64,000 nt of DNA from Acidobacteriota bacterium. Its GTDB lineage: Bacteria; Acidobacteriota; Terriglobia; Bryobacterales; Bryobacteraceae. Below, one piece after another: positions 17,444 through 25,865 of the stretch; position 1 is the first letter of the stretch; each line of letters begins with the position of its first letter. Under the pieces are notes generated by a model. That model did no database searches. It saw only the letters and a list, made by a program, of their open reading frames with translations, and was not told the DNA's origin. The translations under genes were made by a program, and so were the position numbers. The stretch spans positions 1 through 64,000 of the forward strand of contig JANXXI010000188.1 of NCBI GenBank assembly GCA_025350695.1, in the 5' to 3' direction.

Positions 17444-17771
17444 TAGATTTTTCAACTCCCGCTCCAACTCTGATTCCGCCAACCCGCCTTTTCAATCTCC
17501 GCCTGTTCTTCTTCCTCGGTCGTGTCGGAACCACTACCTCCGAGCTTCGGTCCGTGGTATTGGCCGCAATCCGGCTCATGGAAGACGGTTCCAAAGACAG
17601 AGCAGCGCCACCTGCCTTTCAGCTTCCCCAAAATACCCTCCACATCCGGTGCGGGCCTGTTTGAGTTGCGTAGTGCAGCGCCGTCTCCGGCCGTTAGTTT
17701 CCTCCGACGTCCTGCAGGGCCGGGGCCGCGGCAAGTGACAGCCAAAGAAACGCAGAAAAGAGTTTTCTCAC
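17429..17771 (-). pseudogene. Degenerate small secreted protein downstream of hisA
   Basis: The 324 bases between the HAD gene and hisA hold no intact gene. On the minus strand a GTG overlapping the hisA stop opens a signal-peptide-like start ([19 protein letters not shown]), then stops. A second frame continues with RPAPDVEGILGKLKGRWRCS and an acidic EEEEQAEIEK stretch, and a third finishes with [15 protein letters not shown]. The three pieces read as one secreted or periplasmic protein with a C-terminal coiled coil, broken by two indels. The reconstruction is by eye and function is unknown. It would have been the last gene of the his operon. Confidence 0.35.
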
Positions 17772-18466
17772 CTGACCATGGTAGCGAGTTCAGAGAGCGA
17801 TAGCCGCCCTGTATAAATTGCCATCCCCAACGCCGCGTGAATGTCCATCGCAAGCAGCGCCTTCACATCGTCCATCGTGGTAACTCCACCGGCTGCGGTA
17901 ATCTCGTGCTTCGTAGCGGCACGCAGGCGCGCGAACCATTCAAGATCTGTACCTTGCATCATGCCTTCCTTGTCCACGTAAGTGCACAGAAAGCCGCCGC
18001 AGTATGGCTCCAGCTCGCCAATGACATCTTCGGCCGCGAGCGAGGTGGCTTCTTGCCAGCCCTTCACAACGATGCGCCCGCCTTTTGAATCGAGCGCAAG
18101 AAGGATGCGTTCCGGTCCCACTTCCGCCGCGATACATTTCAGCAACTCATGATTCACTCCGGTCTTGGTGAAGGCGCTTGTACCGACAATGACGCGGCTC
18201 GCCCCTTGCTCCACCAATCTTCGGGCGCGTTCCGGAGTCCGCACGCCGCCACCCACACGAGTCGTCGCACGAGACGCCAGCAGTTCCACGATCTCGTCAT
18301 TCGTCCCGCGGCCCAGCGCCGCATCGAGGTCGATCACTTGAATCACGGGAAATGCCGAGAACTTTTCCAACATCACGAGGGGCGCTTCACCCTCCAGCGC
18401 TTTCTCTTTGCCTTGGACCAACTGCACCACTTTTCCGTCCATCAAATCAATACAGGGAATGATCAC
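17768..18466 (-). CDS. hisA: ProFAR isomerase
   Basis: 232-residue (beta/alpha)8 barrel. Begins [19 protein letters not shown] with the N-terminal catalytic Asp, and has [35 protein letters not shown] with the second catalytic Asp region, and [16 protein letters not shown]. It converts ProFAR to PRFAR. Final intact gene of the leftward his operon; its ATG overlaps the hisF stop by four bases. Confidence 0.95.
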   Translation of the reverse strand: MIIPCIDLMDGKVVQLVQGKEKALEGEAPLVMLEKFSAFPVIQVIDLDAALGRGTNDEIVELLASRATTRVGGGVRTPERARRLVEQGASRVIVGTSAFTKTGVNHELLKCIAAEVGPERILLALDSKGGRIVVKGWQEATSLAAEDVIGELEPYCGGFLCTYVDKEGMMQGTDLEWFARLRAATKHEITAAGGVTTMDDVKALLAMDIHAALGMAIYTGRLSLSELATMVR

Positions 18467-19227
18467 GCCGTCTTCCTCACCACAATGCCGTATTTGTACA
18501 AAAATTCTTTCAAGTCGTTCACCGTGTAAGTTCCATAGTGGAAGATGCTTGCCGCCAGCGCCGCATCGGCTCGACCTTCGGTGAGCACTTCAAGGAAATG
18601 CTCTGGCGTGCCGCCGCCGCCTGAGGCGATCACTGGAATCAGGGTTGCTCGCGAGACCGCCGCCGTAAGGTGGCAATCAAAGCCCTGCTTGACACCGTCG
18701 GAATCCATCGACGTCAGCAGGATCTCGCCCGCCCCCAACTGTTGCCCGTGCGCCGCCCACTCCACTGCGTCAATCCCTTCGTCCACGCGCCCGCCTTTTG
18801 TGAAAACATTCCAGCGGCCATCGGGCCTCCGTCTCGCATCAATAGCGAGCACAACCGCTTGTGCGCCAAACTCACGGCTCAGTTCGCTGATCAGTTCCGG
18901 CCTTCGCACAGCCGATGTATTCACGCTCACTTTATCGGCGCCGGCCATCAGGATCTTCCGTGCATCGACGATGCTACGAATCCCACCTCCCACCGTAAGG
19001 GGAATGAAAACCTTGCGGGCTGTGCGGGCCACCACATCCACCATTGTGTTGCGATCGTCGCTCGAAGCGGTGATATCCAGGAACACCAGTTCATCCGCCG
19101 ATTGGTCGTTGTAGCGCGTTGCCAATTCCACCGGGTCGCCGGCATCGCGTAGATTGACAAAGTTGATGCCCTTCACCACGCGTCCGCCGGTGACGTCAAG
19201 GCACGGAATAATTCGTTTCGCTAGCAT
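18463..19227 (-). CDS. hisF: Imidazole glycerol phosphate synthase, cyclase subunit
   Basis: 254 residues starting at [20 protein letters not shown], 22 bases after hisH; a 16-residue upstream extension would overlap hisH and is not preferred. Contains catalytic Asp-11 (CLDV) and the second Asp in [10 protein letters not shown], plus [10 protein letters not shown] and [17 protein letters not shown] phosphate-binding loops. With HisH it converts PRFAR and ammonia to IGP and AICAR. Confidence 0.97.
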   Translation of the reverse strand: MLAKRIIPCLDVTGGRVVKGINFVNLRDAGDPVELATRYNDQSADELVFLDITASSDDRNTMVDVVARTARKVFIPLTVGGGIRSIVDARKILMAGADKVSVNTSAVRRPELISELSREFGAQAVVLAIDARRRPDGRWNVFTKGGRVDEGIDAVEWAAHGQQLGAGEILLTSMDSDGVKQGFDCHLTAAVSRATLIPVIASGGGGTPEHFLEVLTEGRADAALAASIFHYGTYTVNDLKEFLYKYGIVVRKTA

Positions 19228-19249
19228 GCTGTCATAGGTCCAGGAGGTA

Positions 19250-19843
19250 TCAGAGTTCAATGAAGTTTTTGACAATTTTCAATCCTAGAGGGCCGGATTT
19301 TTCGGGATGAAATTGCACGCCAAAAACATTGGTTGCTTCAAGGGCCGCGGTGAACGGCTCGGCATACTGGCACGTGGCCGCTGCCTGCGGAATCACTGGT
19401 GCATAATAGCTATGGGCAAAGTATAGATAAGGCCGCTCGCCCATGTTGGCGAACAAGCGCGAACCTTTCTTCGCGTCCACTTCGTTCCACCCCATGTGGG
19501 GCACGCGCGCATCTTCCGGGAACCGCTTCACCATGCCGGGGAACAGGCCGAGACCGGCAACGCCAGGGGCTTCTTCGCTTCCTTCAAACATCGCCTGCAG
19601 CCCGATGCAAATTCCAAGGAACGGTATGCCGCCCTTGGCGCGATTGATCAACGTTTCCCGCACGCGCATCGCATCGAGCGACCGCAACATCTGCCCAAAA
19701 TGCCCCACCCCCGGAAGGATAATTTTGGTGGCTTTCTCCAACCCTTCCGCATCGTCGACGAGGGTATAGGTTGCGCCGATTTCAGCCAGCGTATTCAGTA
19801 CGCTCCGCAGATTGCCGGCGCCGTAATCGAATACGGCAATCAT
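19250..19843 (-). CDS. hisH: Imidazole glycerol phosphate synthase, glutaminase subunit
   Basis: 197 residues from [15 protein letters not shown], whose ATG overlaps the hisB stop (ATGA). The class I glutamine amidotransferase triad is visible: Cys in [12 protein letters not shown] near residue 80, and His/Glu in [11 protein letters not shown] near 178-180. Supplies ammonia to HisF. Confidence 0.96.
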   Translation of the reverse strand: MIAVFDYGAGNLRSVLNTLAEIGATYTLVDDAEGLEKATKIILPGVGHFGQMLRSLDAMRVRETLINRAKGGIPFLGICIGLQAMFEGSEEAPGVAGLGLFPGMVKRFPEDARVPHMGWNEVDAKKGSRLFANMGERPYLYFAHSYYAPVIPQAAATCQYAEPFTAALEATNVFGVQFHPEKSGPLGLKIVKNFIEL

Positions 19844-20433
19844 AAAAGACCCTTGGTGGAAGGTAGTTGGTCTTTCAGCCTGGCATCTTTCGAGCAGGCG
19901 AACTTCATGGCTCGGGCAAAGCATTTGAAGATGCCTTCAATCTTGTGATGGTTAGAGCGGCCATAAAGAATCTTAGCGTGCAGGTTGCCGCCAACGTGCA
20001 CGGTAAAGCCATCGAAGAAGTCATGCAGCAGTTCCGTTTGCAAGTCGCCCACCAACACTACCTTCACTTTGTCTTCGTACACCAGCGCGGGCCGGCCGCC
20101 GAGATCCACAGCGACCACGGCAAGTGTCTCATCCATCGGCAGCACAAAATAGCCAGCGCGATTAATGCCCTTACGGTCGCCTAACGCCTTCGCGAAAAGC
20201 TGCCCTAGAACGATTCCCACGTCTTCGACGGTATGGTGCTGATCCACGTCCAGGTCGCCCTTTGCGTCCAGCGTCAAATCGAAACCGCCATGTTTGGTGA
20301 ACAGCTCCAGCATATGATCCAGAAAGCGAATGCCGGTTTGGACGTTGTATTTACCCTTACCTTCAATCTTCAGCGAACCGGTGATTTGGGTTTCTTTGGT
20401 GATCCGTTTCACTGCGGCAGTTCTTACTGGCAT
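19840..20433 (-). CDS. hisB: Imidazoleglycerol-phosphate dehydratase
   Basis: 197-residue monofunctional IGPD. The two manganese-binding repeats are present: [17 protein letters not shown] with [11 protein letters not shown] near 65-75, and [19 protein letters not shown] near 148-166. There is no N-terminal phosphatase domain, so the following pathway step (histidinol-phosphate phosphatase) must come from elsewhere; the preceding HAD gene is the candidate. Ten-base overlap with that gene. Confidence 0.97.
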   Translation of the reverse strand: MPVRTAAVKRITKETQITGSLKIEGKGKYNVQTGIRFLDHMLELFTKHGGFDLTLDAKGDLDVDQHHTVEDVGIVLGQLFAKALGDRKGINRAGYFVLPMDETLAVVAVDLGGRPALVYEDKVKVVLVGDLQTELLHDFFDGFTVHVGGNLHAKILYGRSNHHKIEGIFKCFARAMKFACSKDARLKDQLPSTKGLL

Positions 20434-21116
20434 AGAAAATTCTCCAGTTGGTTGATGTCGTCAAGTACGGCAATCGCGCCTTCGTCCCACAACAGTTTTG
20501 TAGTCGTTTCCGATTGCAGTCCACCGGGATGACTGATCCCGATGAAGGGCACTCCCGCCACCGACGCAGAGCGCGCATCATCTATCGTGTCGCCAATGTA
20601 GAAATATTCCACGTCAGGGATTTGCCTTTGTATCAGTTCCAGGCCATCTGGTGCGGGCTTGCCGTTTTTGACTTCGTCCGCTCCAATCAATGGCAGAAAG
20701 TTCATATTGGGGACGAAACGATCAAGCGTAATTCGCGCTTCTTCTTTTGTACGTCCTGTAAAGATTGAAAAACGGAATCTGCGGTTCAGCTTTTCCAGCA
20801 CGCCTTCGTTGGCAATCCATCGTTCGCGCCACATCAAGCCTTCTTCCGGTGTGGGCCCGAAGAAAACCTTCTGAAAGTAATCGACAACAACATCGTATTC
20901 AAGTTGAGTTCCGAGGTCCGCGGCAATCTTCCGCGAAAGCATCCAATCGTTATTCCAGCCTCCTTGATTCTTGTAATCCTGTACTAAATCTTTAGTGATC
21001 TGCTTGCCGGTGAAGTGCTCTACCGTAACTAGAATCGCGGAACGATAGGATTCGCGCACATCCACTAGCACGCCGTCCATATCGAAAATGATCAGGTCGC
21101 TCGCAGACTTTACCAT
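20424..21116 (-). CDS. HAD-IA hydrolase in the his operon, candidate histidinol-phosphate phosphatase
   Basis: 230 residues from the ATG that overlaps the hisC stop by seven bases. Motif [18 protein letters not shown] near residues 8-24, motif [13 protein letters not shown], motif [15 protein letters not shown] and motif [14 protein letters not shown] are complete, so the catalytic machinery is intact. The sequence resembles the small HAD-IA group whose members are associated or fused with HisB in some lineages. Translational overlaps on both sides (hisC before, hisB after) put it exactly where the histidinol-phosphate phosphatase step is needed, since HisB here lacks that domain. Activity is inferred from context. 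An alternative is a general sugar-phosphate phosphatase. Confidence 0.8.
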   Translation of the reverse strand: MVKSASDLIIFDMDGVLVDVRESYRSAILVTVEHFTGKQITKDLVQDYKNQGGWNNDWMLSRKIAADLGTQLEYDVVVDYFQKVFFGPTPEEGLMWRERWIANEGVLEKLNRRFRFSIFTGRTKEEARITLDRFVPNMNFLPLIGADEVKNGKPAPDGLELIQRQIPDVEYFYIGDTIDDARSASVAGVPFIGISHPGGLQSETTTKLLWDEGAIAVLDDINQLENFLCQ

Positions 21117-22168
21117 ATGGCTGCTAACTCCTCCAAAAAGAGCCGGATCTGATCGCGCGTCCCTACCGTTACGCGGACACAACCAGGCAGTTCATAGCTA
21201 CGATCCCGAATCAAAATACTTTTCGCCCGCAACGCATCGCGAACTGGAATGGCGCGATCCCCAGCATGGATCAGCACGAAATTGGCTTGGCTTTGGAAGT
21301 ATGGGATCTTCAAGTTTTCAAGGCCAACATACAGCAACTCGCGGGCCGCCAGCACCTCCGTGACGTATTTTCGAATGTACCCCTGATCCCGAACCGCGGC
21401 GCGTGCGGCCAGCGCCGCCAACGAATTCACACTGTAAGGCGACTGTGCTTTATGCATCCATTTGATGTTCGACGCGCGCGAAAATAGACATCCGAAGCGC
21501 ATACCCGCCATGCCATACACTTTGGAAAACGTCCGGCTGACAAACAGATTCGGATACTCTTCAATCAGCGGCAGGGCGGTGATGCCGCAAAATTCGTAGT
21601 AGGCTTCGTCGATTAAAACGGCTGCATTCGGAGCCTTTTTTAGGATGCGTTCAATCCCTTCAAGATTCGTTCCCGTGCCTGTTGGATTATTGGGATTGGC
21701 GATCAAAATAGCGCGCGTCGATGGGGTGATGGCTCCCAGTAGTTCCTGTAAGGGGAACTCCAGCTTCGCAACGCGATAGTCAATTTCGCGCACAACGGCC
21801 CCGGCCACTTCCGAATAAAATTTGTACATCGCATAACTGGGGCGCAGCAGCAGCACCTCGTCTTCGTCGTCCACGTATGTATTCACCAGCACCTGAATTG
21901 CTTCGTCGGTACCGTTGGTGAACAACATTTCGTCTTCGGGGACTTGAAAGAACTCGGACAGTTCCCGGCGCGCGTCCGTATATTCCGGATAGACAGCCAG
22001 ATCATTCTCTGTTAAATTTTCCGCGATGAACTGCGTCACCCGAGGCGAGCAGCCAATCGTATTCTCGTTGAAATCAAGGCGAAGCATATCGGCGCGACCG
22101 CCTGTGGGAGGCGAATATGGAGCCATCCGTTCGACCGCTGGTCGCGGCCGCAGTTCTTCTTTCGGCAC
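21110..22168 (-). CDS. hisC: Histidinol-phosphate aminotransferase
   Basis: 352 residues from GTG 22168, four bases after the hisD stop; the frame extends further upstream into hisD but without need. Class I/II PLP fold: LDFNENTIGCSP near residue 29, NPNNPTGTG, VLIDEAYYEF with the PLP Asp and Tyr, and SRTFSKVYGMAGMRFG with the PLP-binding Lys. C-terminal RVTVGTRDQIRLFL carries the carboxylate-binding Arg. Converts imidazole-acetol phosphate to histidinol phosphate. Confidence 0.95.
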   Translation of the reverse strand: MPKEELRPRPAVERMAPYSPPTGGRADMLRLDFNENTIGCSPRVTQFIAENLTENDLAVYPEYTDARRELSEFFQVPEDEMLFTNGTDEAIQVLVNTYVDDEDEVLLLRPSYAMYKFYSEVAGAVVREIDYRVAKLEFPLQELLGAITPSTRAILIANPNNPTGTGTNLEGIERILKKAPNAAVLIDEAYYEFCGITALPLIEEYPNLFVSRTFSKVYGMAGMRFGCLFSRASNIKWMHKAQSPYSVNSLAALAARAAVRDQGYIRKYVTEVLAARELLYVGLENLKIPYFQSQANFVLIHAGDRAIPVRDALRAKSILIRDRSYELPGCVRVTVGTRDQIRLFLEELAAIW

Positions 22169-22172
22169 TGGC

Positions 22173-23429
22173 CTATTTCTCCCTCTTTGACAGCAATCGA
22201 ACTTCCACGCTACGCGCATGCGCCTCAAGCCCTTCAGCGCGCGCCAGAGTCGTTATGGCCGGCGCCAACGTCCGCAGTGCAGCGGTGGAAAGCTGCTGGG
22301 TCGAAATGATCTTTACGTAATCCGCTGACGATAACCCTCCGCGCAGCCGCGCCGCACCGGAGGTGGGCAGTACATGGTTCGGCCCGGAGGAATAGTCGCC
22401 GGCAGCTTCCGGGCTCGACGCGCCAATGAAAATGCTGCCCGCATGGCGGATCGTTGGAACAAGGCTTGCATCTGGAATGCTCAGGTGTTCAGGCGCAAAT
22501 TGGTTTGAGATATCCACCGCTTGTGCAAGGGACTTCACTAGAATGATCGCGCTGTTGTTGTCGATCGCCACGCGCGCCGTTTCCGCCGTGGATAAAGTGG
22601 CAAGCTGCTTTTCGATCTCGTTCGAGACGGCCGCAGCTAGTGATTTCGATGTGGTCAGCAGCACCGCGGACGCGTCGGTGTCGTGTTCGGCCTGCGCCAA
22701 CATATCCGCGGCAATCCACGCAGGATTACCCTCGGCGGCAATGATCAAAATTTCCGTGGGGCCAGCGATGAAGTCGATGCCTACTTCGCCGGCAAGCAGC
22801 TTCTTGGCGGCCGCTACGTAAATATTGCCGGGTCCGACAATGCGGTCTGCACGGGGAACAATTTCCGTACCATAAGCAAATGCGGCAATCGCCTGCGCTC
22901 CACCCATTTGAAAAACATTCTTCACGCCTAACAAGGAAGCTGTGCCGAAGATCTCTGTCACAGGTCTCGGCGATGCCACGCAGACGTTGGGTACGCCAGC
23001 CACTTGCGCCGGAATCACCGTCATCAACAAAGTGGAGGGCAGGGGATAACGCCCGGACGGAATGTAGGCTGCCACGGTATCGAGCGGGCGAACGACCTGT
23101 CCGAGTTTCAATCCAGGTGCGACTGTTTTCTGCTTCGCCTCAGGCAACTGCAGTTCGGCAAAGGCGCGAATGTTCACCGACGAAACTTTCACCGCTTCGC
23201 GAAACGCCTTCGATAGCTTCTTTTCCGCCGCCTTCAACTCCGCGCGCGGGACGGCCACGCTGGGCCGGTCCAGCTTGTCAAACTTGCGAGCATACTCAAG
23301 CAACGCTTTGTCCCCGCGCGTTCGCACCGCGACAAGAATAGGCCGCACAATCGCTTCGGCCTCTTCAAACCGCGCGGCCTTGCGCGAGAGAATGGCGGCT
23401 ACTTGTTTGCTGTCTACAATTCGAATCAT
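22173..23429 (-). CDS. hisD: Histidinol dehydrogenase
   Basis: 418 residues, normal length. Conserved blocks: YIPSGRYPLPSTLLM, GPGNIYVAAAKKLLAGEVGID, AGPTEILI, AEHDTDASAVLLT (zinc and catalytic region) and FAPEHLSI, TGxx-like AAGDYSSGPNHVLPT. Performs the two final NAD-dependent oxidations to histidine. Starts four bases after hisG. Confidence 0.97.
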   Translation of the reverse strand: MIRIVDSKQVAAILSRKAARFEEAEAIVRPILVAVRTRGDKALLEYARKFDKLDRPSVAVPRAELKAAEKKLSKAFREAVKVSSVNIRAFAELQLPEAKQKTVAPGLKLGQVVRPLDTVAAYIPSGRYPLPSTLLMTVIPAQVAGVPNVCVASPRPVTEIFGTASLLGVKNVFQMGGAQAIAAFAYGTEIVPRADRIVGPGNIYVAAAKKLLAGEVGIDFIAGPTEILIIAAEGNPAWIAADMLAQAEHDTDASAVLLTTSKSLAAAVSNEIEKQLATLSTAETARVAIDNNSAIILVKSLAQAVDISNQFAPEHLSIPDASLVPTIRHAGSIFIGASSPEAAGDYSSGPNHVLPTSGAARLRGGLSSADYVKIISTQQLSTAALRTLAPAITTLARAEGLEAHARSVEVRLLSKREK

Positions 23430-23433
23430 AGGC

Positions 23434-24303
23434 TTACATCACAATCTTGTTCAACGGATATTCAACAATGCCTTGCGCCCCAGCTTCTTTTAAACGGGGA
23501 ATAATAACGCGCACAGTGGCTTCTTCAATAATGGTATTCAAGGCCAACCAGTTGTCATCGCTTAGGTGGGAAATGGTCGGCTTCTTCAGCGCCGGCAGAA
23601 CGCCTAACACACGATCCAGATTTTGCTTCTCCACATTGAGCATTAATCCAACCTTCCCTAGCGCGGCGATGGCCCCATCCAGCAGCATTTTCATATCACC
23701 CAGCTTGCGCCGCTTCCATTCGTCCGCCCAGGCGGTTTTATTGGCGATTAGCTGTGTATTTGACTCCATGATGGTCTCAACGATGCGCAATTTATTTGCC
23801 CGCAAGGATGAGCCGGTCTCCGTGACCTCGACGATAGCATCGGCCAGAACCGGCGGCTTCACTTCGGTTGCGCCCCAACTGAACTCCACTTTCGCCTTCA
23901 CGCCGTTGCGCTCCAGATAGCGCTTGGTGGCGTTCACCAATTCGGTGGCGATCACCTTGCCTTCCAGATCCTTCACTGTTTTCACCGGCGCGTCTTCGGG
24001 CACAGCCAGCACCCATCGGACCTTTCCAAAACTCTGTTTGGCATAGACCAGATCGGCCACCACTTCCACGTCGGCTTCGTTCTCCACCACCCAGTCGTAA
24101 CCCGTCAGCCCTGCGTCCAGCACGCCGTCTTGAACGTAGCGGGCCATCTCCTGCGCACGAATCAGCATGCATTCAATTTCCGGATCGTCGATCGCCGGAA
24201 AATAAGAACGGCTGGAAATATTGATGTTAAATCCAGCGCGGCGGAACAGATCCACGGTTGCGGTTTCAAGACTTCCCTTGGGTATGCCTAGTTTCAGTTT
24301 CAT
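23434..24303 (-). CDS. hisG: ATP phosphoribosyltransferase, long form
   Basis: 289 residues from [13 protein letters not shown]; upstream extension lacks family residues. Contains the periplasmic-binding-like catalytic lobes ([40 protein letters not shown], the PRPP loop) and a C-terminal ACT-like HisG_C domain (about 215-289: [20 protein letters not shown]) that binds histidine. The long form needs no HisZ and is feedback-inhibited directly. Commits ATP and PRPP to histidine synthesis. Confidence 0.96.
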   Translation of the reverse strand: MKLKLGIPKGSLETATVDLFRRAGFNINISSRSYFPAIDDPEIECMLIRAQEMARYVQDGVLDAGLTGYDWVVENEADVEVVADLVYAKQSFGKVRWVLAVPEDAPVKTVKDLEGKVIATELVNATKRYLERNGVKAKVEFSWGATEVKPPVLADAIVEVTETGSSLRANKLRIVETIMESNTQLIANKTAWADEWKRRKLGDMKMLLDGAIAALGKVGLMLNVEKQNLDRVLGVLPALKKPTISHLSDDNWLALNTIIEEATVRVIIPRLKEAGAQGIVEYPLNKIVM

Positions 24304-24311
24304 GTTGTCCC

Positions 24312-24686
24312 TTACTTGTTGTAAACCGAATTCGGGTCGTAAGTGCGCTCTTCGGTGATCACCCATTGGCCATCGCGCAACGTGCGGTAGAAGCAGCTTT
24401 GGTAGCCATCGTGGCAAACGCCCGGGCCCAGTTCCTCACCTTGAATCAGCACCGCGTCTTTATCACAGTCGGTCTGAATTGACTTCACGGCGATCTTATG
24501 GCCGGAGGTTTCCCCTTTCAGCCAAAGCTTCTTCCGCGAGCGGCTGTAGAAGCACGCAAAGCCCGTGTCCATGGTGATTTTGAACGATTCCTCGTTCATG
24601 TAGCCGACCATGAGCACGCGTCCGGTTTTGTGATCCTGAATGACGGCAGTCACAAGGCCGTCGAGTTTTGAAAAGTCTAGGTCCAT
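24312..24686 (-). CDS. hisI: Phosphoribosyl-AMP cyclohydrolase
   Basis: 124 residues. Signature [37 protein letters not shown], the metal-binding DCDKDAVLI and the zinc cysteines in [12 protein letters not shown]. It lacks a fused HisE (phosphoribosyl-ATP pyrophosphatase) domain and no hisE gene was found in the window, so that step must be encoded elsewhere. First structural gene of the operon, 97 bases after the leader-peptide stop and immediately after the attenuator terminator. Confidence 0.96.
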   Translation of the reverse strand: MDLDFSKLDGLVTAVIQDHKTGRVLMVGYMNEESFKITMDTGFACFYSRSRKKLWLKGETSGHKIAVKSIQTDCDKDAVLIQGEELGPGVCHDGYQSCFYRTLRDGQWVITEERTYDPNSVYNK

Positions 24687-24712
24687 CGGTTAATCCAGTT
24701 TAAGTCTGCTGC

Positions 24713-24756
24713 AAAAATGAGAACGCCCGCCGATTGCTCTGCGGGCGCTTACTCTC
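24713..24756 (-). terminator. his attenuator terminator (segments 3:4)
   Basis: On the minus strand the arm at 24741-24756 (containing GCGCCCGC) pairs with 24719-24730 (GCGGGCGTTCTC): nine pairs including a G-U, a small internal bulge, then three more, followed by a run of five U. It lies between hisL and hisI. Segment 3 can also pair with segment 2 (24793-24799, GCGGGCC on the transcript), giving the antiterminator. Confidence 0.85.
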
Positions 24757-24783
24757 GAAAAATTTCATGGGTATGAAACAGGT

Positions 24784-24864
24784 TCAAGAACAGGCCCGCG
24801 CGCACGTATGGCTTGCATGGTGATGCGGGCCGTGGTGGAGAGCGGGGATGGTGAACAGCTTCAT
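24784..24864 (-). CDS. hisL: his operon leader peptide
   Basis: 26-codon reading frame, ATG at 24864 and TGA at 24784-24786. The peptide has six histidines in residues 10-19 (HHGPHHHASH), as in classical his attenuator leaders. The codons GGC-CCG-C (24831-24825 on the transcript, segment 1) overlap the His codons and are perfectly complementary to GCGGGCC in the last codons (24799-24793, segment 2). A ribosome stalled for want of His-tRNA would free segment 2 to pair with segment 3 and prevent termination. The start codon lies only nine bases after a -10 hexamer, so the message is probably leaderless. Confidence 0.88.
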   Translation of the reverse strand: MKLFTIPALHHGPHHHASHTCARACS

Positions 24865-24873
24865 GAAAAGATC

Positions 24874-24901
24874 AGTATAGCATGGGTGGGCGGAGTTACA
24901 A
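24874..24901 (-). promoter_or_regulatory. Predicted his operon promoter
   Basis: On the minus strand: -35 TTGTAA (24901-24896), 16-base spacer, -10 TATACT (24879-24874). A start point 6-8 bases downstream falls zero to three bases before the hisL ATG. It overlaps the start of the divergent Uma2 gene, so that gene's own promoter must lie further inside the his leader. Confidence 0.6.
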
Positions 24902-24908
24902 TACAGCT

Positions 24909-25514
24909 ATGGGTAGCGCGTTAGCACATCCGAAAATGACGGTCGAGGAGTATCTCGTTTATGACCGCGCCTCTGAGTGCCGGAACGAATACCACGATGG
25001 GGAGATTTTTCCTATCGAAGCGGCCAGTATGCGCCACGGACGGATTTCGATTAGTTTAGGGCGAAAGCTGGATGAGCGATTAGAAGCTACTCCTTGTTCT
25101 GTGACAAGGGAAATCCGGGTCCGAGTAAACGCTAGAAAATTTCTCTATCCCGATTTGCTTGTGTATTGCGGAGAACCTCAATTGACTGATGAGGTCGAAG
25201 ATACAATCATTAACCCCAAAGTCATCGTTGAAATCCTCTCCCCCTCAACGGCAGACTACGACCTAGGCCGTAAGTTCCGTCTTTATCAGAGCCTCTCCTC
25301 ATTTGAAGAGTACGTACTTGTATCTCAGGATGAGCCTCGGGTCGAGGTATCTCGCAGAATGTCGAACGGCAGCTGGCTCACCACGGCCTATGAAGGACTA
25401 GATACCAGCTTTCCCATCGAATCGATTGGCATCACATTGCCGCTCTCCGAGATTTACGCCAAATTACCCAACCCAAATGTCTCAACAGGGGAACAACTTG
25501 CTAAACTCAGCTGA
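24909..25514 (+). CDS. Uma2-family PD-(D/E)XK nuclease-like protein
   Basis: 201 residues from ATG 24909. Conserved features of Uma2 (DUF820): MTVEEYLVYDRASECRNEYHDGEIF at the start with the conserved E and D, LYPDLLVYC near 85 (PD motif), NPKVIVEILSPSTADYD near 100-116 (E-x-L/I-S-P-S-T), and FEEYVLVSQDEPRVEVSRR. The catalytic carboxylates look complete. Uma2 proteins are abundant in Cyanobacteria and Acidobacteriota; their role is unknown, perhaps mobile or defensive nucleases. Divergent from the his operon. Confidence 0.85.
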   Translation: MGSALAHPKMTVEEYLVYDRASECRNEYHDGEIFPIEAASMRHGRISISLGRKLDERLEATPCSVTREIRVRVNARKFLYPDLLVYCGEPQLTDEVEDTIINPKVIVEILSPSTADYDLGRKFRLYQSLSSFEEYVLVSQDEPRVEVSRRMSNGSWLTTAYEGLDTSFPIESIGITLPLSEIYAKLPNPNVSTGEQLAKLS

Positions 25515-25841
25515 AAAACCAATGACGGGACCAAAATAACTGGCCGCAAGTGAACGCGAAGAACGCGAGTGGGAACAAAGACAAGTTTTTCAATGCTTGA
25601 TTGTTACCTGGTTGACTGGGGCGGCAACCATCGAGAGGATTTTCCACAATTCGAACGAATTCATGCGTTCCGTCACCGAACTCAACTGAATACAGAATGG
25701 TTCCCGGCGGGAATGAAATAATTCTGATTTCCCGGCAGTTTGAATCGGCGTAATTCCGACGATTTCGCACGCACGGCAGATTGCCGCTCCATACTCATTC
25801 TCCACGATTTTATGAACCGAGTCTCCAAATCTGAACAGCAA
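25507..25841 (-). pseudogene. Frameshifted small protein downstream of a serine hydrolase
   Basis: The 351-base gap after the Uma2 gene holds two minus-strand reading frames that join into one protein-like sequence. Frame one reads FRFGDSVHKIVENEYGAA then VGITPIQTAG; frame two reads FPPGTILYSVEFGDGTHEF then VRIVENPL. The pattern, with FGD near the start and VEFGDGT near the end, looks like one small beta-rich domain of about 75-80 residues broken by one indel near 25715. It follows the serine hydrolase on the same strand. Function unknown; reconstruction by eye. Confidence 0.35.
25541..25560 (+). repeat. Dispersed short repeat, copy 1
   Basis: TGGCCGCAAGTGAACGCGAA, identical at 19 of 20 positions to 59085-59104, and followed by another GAACGCGA unit. 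See copy 2. Confidence 0.55.
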
Positions 25842-25865
25842 TTCCTGAAGGATGTATCACCTGCA

